Shown one piece after another: positions 1 through 5,584 of a DNA stretch of 5,584 nt (position 1 is its first letter; the number at the start of each line of letters is the position of its first letter). The notes beneath the pieces were generated by a model. That model had not been told where the DNA came from and made no database searches. It worked only from the letters and a program-made list of their open reading frames with translations. A program made the translations under genes and the position numbers. The stretch is taken from assembly GCA_044356835.1 (NCBI GenBank), contig JBIKVK010000231.1, positions 1 through 5,584 of the forward strand. The letters run 5' to 3'. This DNA is from SYIM01 sp044356835 (GTDB taxonomy: Bacteria; Pseudomonadota; Gammaproteobacteria; Burkholderiales; Burkholderiaceae_E).

Positions 1-11
1 GTCCAGCAGGA

Positions 12-184
12 GCCTCTGTGTTTCGCCTTGCGTGTTGCGACGCGCAAGAAATCGCAGAATTGGTCTGTCCAAACAAAGGCTGTCTCGGCTTGTCATCGGA
101 TCGAAATTCATGGAGCATCCGCATCCGTTGAACAGCCTGATCTTCAGTAGGTTGTTCTCAGGTGTATCGAGGAGGAGGAGAGGC
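12..184 (+). ncRNA. Candidate structured RNA, possibly 6S-like (tentative)
   Basis: The stretch has no credible protein gene but several inverted repeats. GCCTCT (12-17) can pair perfectly with AGAGGC (179-184) and close the whole region. CTTGCG (27-32) pairs with CGCAAG (43-48). GAACAGCCT (130-138) pairs with AGGTTGTTC (149-157) over nine pairs with one G-U. CGGAT (97-101) pairs with ATCCG at 117-121 or 123-127. AGGCTGT (77-83) can instead pair with ACAGCCT (132-138), so that strand has two exclusive partners. A closing stem, a 3'-side TTGAAC hairpin and a length near 170 bases recall 6S RNA, the RNA polymerase-binding RNA whose 3' bubble strand can form such a hairpin. An intrinsic terminator follows at 201-229. 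The 6S identity is inferred from shape only; I do not recognise a diagnostic primary sequence. It could instead be the untranslated tail of an upstream gene. A 49-codon reading frame open to the left edge ends at 150 and has no recognisable content. Confidence 0.3.
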
Positions 185-200
185 AGCTCTGCTGCCGTTG

Positions 201-229
201 AAGCGCGCAGCGATGCGCGCTTTTTTTTT
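201..229 (+). terminator. Rho-independent terminator
   Basis: AAGCGCGC (201-208) pairs with GCGCGCTT (215-222) over eight pairs around the loop AGCGAT, and a run of nine T residues fills 221-229. This is a textbook intrinsic terminator on the + strand. A second hairpin, GGCAGC/GCTGCC (182-187 and 191-196, loop TCT), sits just upstream. The terminator ends whatever transcript comes from the left and separates it from the rhodanese gene. Confidence 0.85.
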
Positions 230-285
230 GATGCCGGATGAGCCTACCGAGGGCCGCCGACCCCGGTTCGAGTCGAGATGAGACG

Positions 286-1896
286 ATGAGTTCCGATGTG
301 TGGATCAGCCGTTTCCCGGTGCGACCGCCTCCAATGATCAGCCCGGGCGAGGTGATGCGCCTCCTCGAATCCCCGTCCGAGCATGTCATTGTCGACATTC
401 GCGAGGAAGGAGCCTTTGCCCGGGGGCACCTCTTCTTTGCCGCAAGCCTGCCCTTGTCTCGTTTGGAACTCGCCGTGACCGCGAGGGTGCCATCAAGGCG
501 AACTCCGATCGTGTTGACGGGCGATGACGACGGTGAGGTGGCCAAAGCCTTCAGGGTGCTGGCGCGTGGGGGGTATTCCGACGTGCAGGTACTCGAGGGC
601 GGCAACGCGGCCTGGGCGGCTGCGGGCGGCACGCTCTTTTCGGGGGTCTACGTGCCCAGCAAGGCCTTCGGCGAACTGGTCGAGCATCTCAATCACACGC
701 CCCGTATTGCCGCGGCCGAGGTCCATCGGGCTCGGACGTCAGGGGAGCAGCGGCTTTACGTTGACAGTCGGCCGCTCTCGGAATTTCAGGAGTTCACCTT
801 GCCGGGAGCTCACGACTGCCCGGGAGCCGAGCTGCTCCTGCGCACCCCGGCCGAGGCGGGTGATCGACCGATCGTCGTCAATTGCGCAGGTCGGACGCGC
901 AGCATCATCGGTGCTCAGTCCCTCATCAATGCCGGCATTCCCAATCCCGTGGCAGCCCTCGAGAACGGTACGATGGGCTGGCACTTGATCGGCAACGAGC
1001 TCGAACGCGGTGCCGATCGTATGCTGCCCCTGCCCGACGAACGGGCGATTGCGCAGGCGAGCGCCCGGGCGCTTGCGCTCGCCCGGCAACTCGGGGTGCG
1101 CTGGATCAACCGGGCGGAGCTTGACGAGCTGGTGGGGCAACTCGCCCGCACGATCTATCGCTTTGACGTTCGTCTGCCTGAGGAGTACCTCGCCGGGCAT
1201 CTTCCGGGCTTCCTCAATGCGCCGGGCGGCCAGCTGGTTCAGAGCACCGATGCCTACGCGCCGGTGCGAGGTGCCTGTTTCGTGCTGTTCGACACCCTGG
1301 GCGTTCAGGCGCCGATGACCGCACACTGGCTGGTGCAGATGGGTCATGAGGTCCTGGTCCTCGAGCCCGCCAGCGCAGGCCCGCTTTCGTCGGTGGGAGC
1401 GCCCGACATCGAAGTCCTCAACGAGCCGCCTCCCGCTCGTGCCGTGATGCCAGACGATATCGAGGCCTTGCGCGCCGATGGCGCGGTCCTCATCGATGTC
1501 GATGACAGCCGCGCCTATCGCAAAGGTCATCTCCCTGGAGCATTCTGGTTGCCCCGATCGCGCATTGCCCGCTGCCTGACCGACCGCTCCCGGATTCACA
1601 TTTTCCTGGCCTGTGAGCCGAAGCTCGCGCGACTGGCCTGCGCGGACGCGCTTGACGCCGGGCTTCGCGCGGCCTACCTTGCGGTCGGTAGCGCAGTCGC
1701 CCGTGAAACTCTGGGGTGGTCCAAGGTCTCCGAGTTCCTCTGCGAAACCGATGATGCCTGGTATAGCCCCTATCAACTCGAAGAGGGGGTCGAGCGTGCG
1801 ATGCGTGACTATCTGGATTGGGAGACCGGCCTGCTGGACCGCCTGACCCATGAGCCGGGGCTGCGCTTCAACGTCCATGTGCCGCGAACGACATGA
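286..1896 (+). CDS. Four-domain rhodanese sulfurtransferase-like protein
   Basis: Predicted cytoplasmic protein of 536 residues with four rhodanese-like domains at about 18-118, 138-245, 272-365 and 386-480, plus a C-terminal extension containing YLDWETGLLDRL. Rhodaneses move sulfane sulfur through a cysteine persulfide. Each domain shows the early V/IDxR-type strand and a GH-LPG or equivalent motif (DIREEGAFARGHL, DSRPLSEFQEF, DVRLPEEYLAGHLPG, DVDDSRAYRKGHLPG). The catalytic position differs: domain 1 has Gly79 (VLTGDDDG), domain 2 has Cys200 in the loop CAGRTR, domain 3 has Asp335 (VLFDTLG) and domain 4 has Cys442 in CEPKLA. Domain 2 is the likely active one; the domain 4 loop is unusual. 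The pattern looks like a doubled two-domain thiosulfate or mercaptopyruvate sulfurtransferase, in which the N-terminal half is inactive. ATG 286 is preferred over in-frame ATG 238, which starts only nine bases after the terminator T-run; neither has a strong ribosome site. The receptor gene starts 52 bases after the stop. True sulfur donor and acceptor are unknown. Confidence 0.88.
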   Translation: MSSDVWISRFPVRPPPMISPGEVMRLLESPSEHVIVDIREEGAFARGHLFFAASLPLSRLELAVTARVPSRRTPIVLTGDDDGEVAKAFRVLARGGYSDVQVLEGGNAAWAAAGGTLFSGVYVPSKAFGELVEHLNHTPRIAAAEVHRARTSGEQRLYVDSRPLSEFQEFTLPGAHDCPGAELLLRTPAEAGDRPIVVNCAGRTRSIIGAQSLINAGIPNPVAALENGTMGWHLIGNELERGADRMLPLPDERAIAQASARALALARQLGVRWINRAELDELVGQLARTIYRFDVRLPEEYLAGHLPGFLNAPGGQLVQSTDAYAPVRGACFVLFDTLGVQAPMTAHWLVQMGHEVLVLEPASAGPLSSVGAPDIEVLNEPPPARAVMPDDIEALRADGAVLIDVDDSRAYRKGHLPGAFWLPRSRIARCLTDRSRIHIFLACEPKLARLACADALDAGLRAAYLAVGSAVARETLGWSKVSEFLCETDDAWYSPYQLEEGVERAMRDYLDWETGLLDRLTHEPGLRFNVHVPRTT

Positions 1897-1935
1897 TCGA
1901 AATGAAGTGCCAGCCGTCTGAGGCAAAGCGTATTT

Positions 1936-1942
1936 GAGGGGA
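1936..1942 (+). promoter_or_regulatory. Ribosome binding site that fixes the GTG start at 1949
   Basis: GAGGGGA lies six bases before GTG 1949. The alternative TTG at 1934 overlaps this Shine-Dalgarno sequence and has none of its own. The GTG start also gives a normal signal peptide. Confidence 0.7.
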
Positions 1943-1948
1943 CCCGTC

Positions 1949-2935
1949 GTGATTCGTTTGACACTGCGCCGCCGATTGGTCAAGGCGATGTTGGGAGCAA
2001 GCTGCGCCGTAGCGTTGCAGGCGCTGGCTCAAAGTGGCTACCCTTCTCGTCCGGTCAGGCTGGTGGTGCCCTTCGCCCCAGGTGGTTCGGCCGACGCGAT
2101 GGGGCGCATGATCGCCGAGAAGTTCACTGCCGGTCTCGGGCAGTCTGTGGTCGTCGATATTCGGACGGGTGCGGGTGGCGTCATCGGTTCCGAGCTGGTG
2201 GCCCGAGCCGCCCCCGACGGCCATACGCTGCTGCTGGGTATCGCGGCCACTCATGCAATCCAGACCGCTTTGGGCCAGAAGCTGCCTTACGACGTGGTTC
2301 GGGATTTCGCGCCGATCGGGCAGATCAGCACGGGGGTCATTGCCGTGTCGGTGGCGGCCAGCCTCCCGGTCACCAACCTGGGCGAGTTCATCGCTTATGC
2401 CAAAGCCCATCCGGGCCGCATCAGCTACGGAACCGGCGGACACGCTTCGGGCGGGCACCTGGTGGGCGAAGGGCTCGCCGCGCTGGCCGGTATCCAGATG
2501 ACCCACATTCCCTACAAGGGCGGTTCGCCTGCATTCAACGACATGCTGGCCGGCCAGTTGCATGCCGTCATGACCGACACCACCACCACGGGCACCTTCA
2601 ACAAGAGCGGCAAGATTCGGGTGATCGCGGTCGCAGGCCCCCGCCGCAGTCCTGCCTTCCCTGAGGTACCGACCACCACCGAGCAGGGGGTGCCCTTCGA
2701 GCCCGGCAGCTGGTTCGCACTCTTTGCGCCGGCCAACACTGCGCCCTCCATCGTGGATCGACTCAATGCAGAATTGCGCAAGATGCTGGCGATGAAGGAC
2801 GTCCAGGACCGAATGAACACGATGGGCATCATCCCGACCCCGGGAGCTCCTGAGGACTTCCGCAGGACCCAGGCGCGCGACATCGAGGTCTGGACCCGCG
2901 TTGTCGCCACCGCGGGGATCAAGGTCGAGCAATGA
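1949..2935 (+). CDS. Bug/TctC-family periplasmic solute-binding receptor
   Basis: Secreted binding protein of the tripartite tricarboxylate transporter receptor family (Bug, COG3181), 328 residues, the usual length. It would capture a small carboxylate or related organic anion in the periplasm. The N-terminus is a Sec signal peptide: basic residues (RRR at 7-9), a hydrophobic core, and probable cleavage after ALA at 25-27. Family marks follow: YPSRPVRLVVPFAPGGSAD (31-49, with the ligand-contacting PGGxxD loop), then a GAGGVIG turn, AAPDGHTLLLG, LPYDVVRDFAPIGQI and IPYKGGSPAFNDMLAGQL. Cys19 lies in the signal peptide but GASC is not a good lipobox, so a lipoprotein is unlikely. The stop overlaps the next start as ATGA, so translation is probably coupled to the dioxygenase. 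No membrane subunits (TctA/TctB) are present here, so it is an orphan receptor that must share a transporter or act as a sensor. Ligand cannot be read from sequence. Confidence 0.92.
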   Translation: MIRLTLRRRLVKAMLGASCAVALQALAQSGYPSRPVRLVVPFAPGGSADAMGRMIAEKFTAGLGQSVVVDIRTGAGGVIGSELVARAAPDGHTLLLGIAATHAIQTALGQKLPYDVVRDFAPIGQISTGVIAVSVAASLPVTNLGEFIAYAKAHPGRISYGTGGHASGGHLVGEGLAALAGIQMTHIPYKGGSPAFNDMLAGQLHAVMTDTTTTGTFNKSGKIRVIAVAGPRRSPAFPEVPTTTEQGVPFEPGSWFALFAPANTAPSIVDRLNAELRKMLAMKDVQDRMNTMGIIPTPGAPEDFRRTQARDIEVWTRVVATAGIKVEQ

Positions 2936-3525
2936 TGAGGCGGCGCAGGGCCCAGGTCGAGGCCGCACTGACCCGCGTGCGCGCGGCGGTCGGCGACCGC
3001 CCGCACGATCCGACGCCTGAGGCGGCCCAGCTACTTCGGACCATTCTCACGGACCTCGCGGCCGATGCGAAGCTTTGGGCGGTCGAGGATTTCCCGATCG
3101 GCGGGGACCGGCTTTGGGGCGTTTACGAGGTACATGAGGACCCCGATGGCCAGTTCGCGCTCTATGCTTCAGCTGCCCATCCTGGTCATGCGCAACCCCC
3201 CCACAACCACACCACCTGGGCCTGCATTGCGGGTGTGGCTGGAGTGGAGATCAATCGTCTGTATCGGATCGATGCGGGTGGGCGCATCCCCGGCCCCTCT
3301 CGCTTGACGAAGGTCGCCGAGATTCCGGTCGGCCCGGGCGATTCGATCTTCCTCGGGCCTGACGATGTCCACGACATCTGCGTTGCCGAACCTGAGTCCG
3401 CGATGCATCTGCATCTCTATGGCCTGGGACTGCCGCGTCTCGATCGCAGGCTGCGCCATGACTTGACGGCCGGAACCTGCGAGTACTTCCCGGTGTTCTC
3501 TGGCATACCCCGGCTCGCCGGATGA
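2932..3525 (+). CDS. Cupin thiol dioxygenase-like protein (cysteine dioxygenase fold)
   Basis: Protein of 197 residues, cytoplasmic, resembling the cysteine dioxygenase/3-mercaptopropionate dioxygenase cupin group (COG5553-like). Such enzymes use a three-histidine iron site to oxidise a thiol to a sulfinate with O2. His91 and His93 (PPHNHTTW) and His147 (GPDDVHDI) fit the metal site. HLHLY (159-163) matches the catalytic Ser-His-Tyr segment of cysteine dioxygenase, with His159 in the Ser position and His161 and Tyr163 kept. Cys98 lies five residues after the second ligand, the same spacing as mammalian Cys93, which crosslinks to Tyr157. The arginine that binds cysteine carboxylate (Arg60 in mammals) has no evident counterpart: the matching stretch is WGVYEVHEDPDG, so the substrate may not be cysteine. 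The start overlaps the receptor stop (ATGA) and the stop overlaps the hydrolase start. A second ATG at 2935 is possible. The fold assignment is firm; the reaction is inferred. Confidence 0.85.
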   Translation: MMRRRRAQVEAALTRVRAAVGDRPHDPTPEAAQLLRTILTDLAADAKLWAVEDFPIGGDRLWGVYEVHEDPDGQFALYASAAHPGHAQPPHNHTTWACIAGVAGVEINRLYRIDAGGRIPGPSRLTKVAEIPVGPGDSIFLGPDDVHDICVAEPESAMHLHLYGLGLPRLDRRLRHDLTAGTCEYFPVFSGIPRLAG

Positions 3526-4448
3526 CGCCTTTCCCGGTCCAGCCCCCCAACAGCGGTCACGAGATTATTGCGATGAAGCCCACCCATGACGGATTTGCCC
3601 AGCTCCGCAACCTGCGATTGCATTACGAGGAATGGCGGGGCCAGGGCCCTTGGGTGGTGTGCCTGCACGGCACGTCCTTGCACGGCAAGGTGTGGTCTTG
3701 GCTCGCTGACGGCCTGGTGCCGGAATTTCGGATGATCGGACTCGACCAGCGTGCTCATGGGGACTCAGACGTGATGCCCCTGGGCCAGTACACCGTGGAC
3801 TATTACGCCGACGACCTCGCCCAGTTCATGGATGTGATGAAGCTTGATCGCGTCAGTTTCGTAGGTTCTTCCCTGGGTACCCGGGTGGCCCTCCAATATG
3901 CCTCCCTCAATCCGGATCGCGTCGACCGACTGGTATTTCTGGACCTGTCCTTCGAGATGCCCAAACACGCTTCGGACGCGATGATCTCAGCGCACTTGTC
4001 GCGGCCCCGCAGTTTTGCCGACATGAACGAAGCCCTGACCTTCTCCCGCACCTTGCCCCAGCGGCACCGTTTCACCGACGAAACCCACCTGCGTACGCTA
4101 GAGGGCGACCTCCGGGTGAATGCCCAGGGTCGGCTCGAATGGCGCTATGACCGTGATGCCGCGATTGAAACGCTGTCGGTGGCCGCGCGCGACATGTGGG
4201 CGCATGTGCGCCGGGTGCGCAGTCCGGTGATGGTGCTTCGCGGCGAGCATTCCGATGTGCTGACCCCTGCCACCTCGGCGCGTCTCGAACGCGAGTTCGC
4301 GCAAGGCTCCGTGGTTGAAATTCCTGGGGCCGGGCACTCGATCTGGGGTGACAACCCGGAAGCGACCCAGGCGGCGATCAAGGCGTTCTTGAAGACCGGG
4401 GATGCCGGCCAGACCCGGGCTGCAATCGCAGCGGCGATGCGCGGCTGA
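3522..4448 (+). CDS. Alpha/beta hydrolase
   Basis: Protein of 308 residues with an alpha/beta hydrolase fold, probably cytoplasmic as no signal peptide is seen. The oxyanion strand is VVCLHGTSLHG (His49-Gly50). Next is the DQRAHGDSD motif (75-83), then the nucleophile elbow GSSLG (115-119) with Ser117. The acid is probably Asp245 (RGEHSDVL) and the base His272 (IPGAGHSIW), so the Ser-Asp-His triad is complete. Residues about 145-225 form the cap that sets substrate choice. The family includes esterases, lactonases, thioesterases and C-C bond hydrolases, and sequence alone does not decide between them. The ATG overlaps the dioxygenase stop (ATGA), implying coupling. ATG 3573 (residue 18) is an alternative, since the first 17 residues look unlike the fold and neither site has a clear Shine-Dalgarno sequence. 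Its place in the operon suggests it acts on the substrate or product of the thiol dioxygenase; this is inference. Confidence 0.9.
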   Translation: MTPFPVQPPNSGHEIIAMKPTHDGFAQLRNLRLHYEEWRGQGPWVVCLHGTSLHGKVWSWLADGLVPEFRMIGLDQRAHGDSDVMPLGQYTVDYYADDLAQFMDVMKLDRVSFVGSSLGTRVALQYASLNPDRVDRLVFLDLSFEMPKHASDAMISAHLSRPRSFADMNEALTFSRTLPQRHRFTDETHLRTLEGDLRVNAQGRLEWRYDRDAAIETLSVAARDMWAHVRRVRSPVMVLRGEHSDVLTPATSARLEREFAQGSVVEIPGAGHSIWGDNPEATQAAIKAFLKTGDAGQTRAAIAAAMRG

Positions 4449-4597
4449 GGCCGTACCCAAGGCCCTCCGGGCCCAAAGACAGTCGAAGGGGCGGGTTGCA
4501 GGCAATCCATCCGAGATGTCAGCTTTGTGTTTCCTTTAGACTGTCATCCGCATAACACAACCAGAGTCGGCCAGGGAGGCTGGCGTGAGGATTCCGG
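4449..4597 (+). other. Intergenic region before hemL
   Basis: A 149-base gap. GGCCC (4461-4465) and GGGCC (4469-4473) form a short hairpin with a three-base loop just after the hydrolase stop. No T-run follows, so it is at best a weak or Rho-assisted terminator. The stretch 4521-4560 is locally AT-richer than its surroundings and is the likeliest place for a hemL promoter, but I found no well-spaced -35/-10 pair. GAGG (4587-4590), seven bases before ATG 4598, is the probable hemL ribosome binding site. Confidence 0.4.
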
Positions 4598-5584
4598 ATG
4601 ACCACGAACCAGGCAGAATTCGATCGTGCCCGCAAAGTGCTGGTGGGGGGCGTGAACTCGGCGGTACGGGCGTTCAGGGCCGTGGGCGGCACACCGCGTT
4701 TCATTGCTCGGGCCCAGGGCGCTTACATGTGGGATGTCGAAGGGCGTCGCTACATTGATTATCTCGGCTCGTGGGGGCCGATGATCGTGGGTCAAACCCA
4801 CCCGAAAGTCATAGAAGCCGTTCAGGCGGCCGCCACCCGCGGGCTGTCCTACGGAGCGCCCAACGTCATGGAGAGCGAACTGGCTGAGCGCATTTGTGCG
4901 CTCTTTCCCCAGGTCGAGCGGGTGCGGTTCACCAGCTCAGGCACCGAGGCGGCCATGTCGGCGCTGCGGCTTGCACGAGGGTTCACCCGACGCGACCGAA
5001 TCATCAAGTTCGAAGGGTGCTATCACGGCACAGCCGACAGCTTGCTCGTCAAGGCCGGTTCGGGAGCGCTTGCTTTTGGAACGCCCAGCTCGGCGGGAGT
5101 GCCGGCCGACCTCGCCCAGCATACGCTCGTGGCCCAGTACAACGACCTGGCGAGTGTCCAGGCACTGTTTGACGCTCACCCGGATGCGGTTGCCTGCGTG
5201 ATGGTCGAACCGATGCCCGGCAACATGAATCTGATCCGGCCACGCCCGGGTTTCCTGGAGGGGCTGCGCGAGCTCTGCAGTCGACACGGGGCGCTGCTGA
5301 TTTTCGACGAGGTGATGAGCGGTTTTCGAGTGGCACTCGGGGGTGCTCAGGAGGTCGTCGGCGTGCAACCCGATCTGACCGCGTTCGGCAAGGTCATCGG
5401 AGGCGGCATGCCGGTGGGGGCGATCGGCGGTCCGGCCGCGGTCATGGACATGATGGCGCCGCTCGGGCCGGTGTATCAGGCGGGCACGCTCTCGGGTAAT
5501 CCGATCGCGATGGCCGCCGGTCTGGCGACGCTGGAGCTGATCTCGGAGCCGGGCTTCTTTGAGACCCTGCATCGGCGCTGTGCG
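4598..5584 (+). CDS. hemL: Glutamate-1-semialdehyde 2,1-aminomutase, partial (C-terminus beyond window)
   Basis: PLP enzyme that turns glutamate-1-semialdehyde into 5-aminolevulinate, the last step of the C5 route to heme; cytoplasmic. The frame is open to the right edge: 329 codons are seen, against about 426 for the E. coli enzyme. Family signatures appear in order: GGVNSAVRAF (17-26), YIDYLGSWGPM (52-62), RGLSYGAPN (81-89), SSGTEAAMSALRLARGF (113-129), IIKFEGCYHG (135-144), VKAGSGAL (151-158), IFDEVMSGFRVALGGAQ (235-251) with Asp237 at the PLP pyridine nitrogen, and FGKVIGGGMPVGA (263-275) with Lys265 as the Schiff-base lysine, then GPVYQAGTLSGNPIAMAAG. Unusual residues include Thr145 where most family members have His (CYHGHAD), Ala22 for Pro in GGVNSPVRAF, and EPMPGNMN for EPVAGNMN. 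The essential set is intact, so it is probably functional. It looks like a housekeeping gene next to, not part of, the sulfur cluster. Confidence 0.96.
   Translation, partial: MTTNQAEFDRARKVLVGGVNSAVRAFRAVGGTPRFIARAQGAYMWDVEGRRYIDYLGSWGPMIVGQTHPKVIEAVQAAATRGLSYGAPNVMESELAERICALFPQVERVRFTSSGTEAAMSALRLARGFTRRDRIIKFEGCYHGTADSLLVKAGSGALAFGTPSSAGVPADLAQHTLVAQYNDLASVQALFDAHPDAVACVMVEPMPGNMNLIRPRPGFLEGLRELCSRHGALLIFDEVMSGFRVALGGAQEVVGVQPDLTAFGKVIGGGMPVGAIGGPAAVMDMMAPLGPVYQAGTLSGNPIAMAAGLATLELISEPGFFETLHRRCA

Noticed and set aside
32..241. A 69-codon + strand frame in the upstream region
   Set aside because: It runs through the terminator stem and T-run (encoding a Phe run), is Arg/Ser-rich and has no ribosome site, so it is probably not translated.
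261..285. GGTTCGAGTC, resembling a tRNA or tmRNA T-loop
   Set aside because: The flanking bases do not form a proper five-pair T stem, and no acceptor, D or anticodon arm is present.
1934..1948. TTG 1934 as the start of the receptor
   Set aside because: The Shine-Dalgarno sequence GAGGGGA lies inside this extension and is well spaced for GTG 1949.
739..1983. A 414-codon open frame on the minus strand across the rhodanese gene
   Set aside because: It is antisense to a gene with clear domain motifs, its translation is rich in Arg, Gly and Gln without recognisable domains, and long antisense frames are expected in GC-rich coding DNA.
1868..2968. A 366-codon open frame on the minus strand across the receptor gene
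   Set aside because: It is a complement of the well-supported Bug receptor and shows no family motif, signal peptide or ribosome site.
4461..4473. GGCCC/GGGCC hairpin as an intrinsic terminator of the operon
   Set aside because: The stem has only five pairs, the loop is tight and no T-run follows, so it is recorded only as part of the intergenic note.
4937..5572. A 211-codon minus-strand frame within hemL
   Set aside because: It mirrors the hemL coding sequence and has no plausible product.

Overview
The window is GC-rich, densely coded on the + strand, and reads like a chromosomal segment of a betaproteobacterium, most likely of the order Burkholderiales. That placement is inferred from a stand-alone Bug/TctC-type periplasmic receptor (a family greatly expanded in that order), a long multi-rhodanese protein of a type I associate with the same group, and the general base composition. 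No mobile element, CRISPR array or tRNA was seen.

Layout. Positions 1-229 hold no convincing protein gene. They contain nested and mutually exclusive inverted repeats, ending in a textbook intrinsic terminator at 201-229. The shape recalls 6S RNA, but this is tentative. Next come four genes that look like one transcription unit: a four-domain rhodanese protein (286-1896), a secreted Bug-type solute receptor (GTG start at 1949, ends 2935), a cupin thiol dioxygenase-like protein (2932-3525) and an alpha/beta hydrolase (3522-4448). The last three are joined by two ATGA stop/start overlaps. A 149-base gap (4449-4597) holds only a weak hairpin and a ribosome binding site. It is followed by hemL, the glutamate-1-semialdehyde aminomutase of heme synthesis, which runs off the right edge at 329 codons.

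Working together. The four-gene set combines a receptor for a small organic anion, a hydrolase, a non-heme iron enzyme of the cysteine dioxygenase fold and a sulfurtransferase. The simplest reading is capture and breakdown of a small organosulfur carboxylate: uptake, hydrolysis of an ester, thioester or amide, oxidation of the thiol to a sulfinate, and handling of the released sulfane sulfur. This pathway is an inference from gene content, and the substrate is unknown. Details that set the set apart are an alternating inactive/active pattern across the four rhodanese domains, and a cysteine in the dioxygenase at the spacing of the mammalian Cys-Tyr cofactor residue, in a protein that seems to lack the usual carboxylate-binding arginine.
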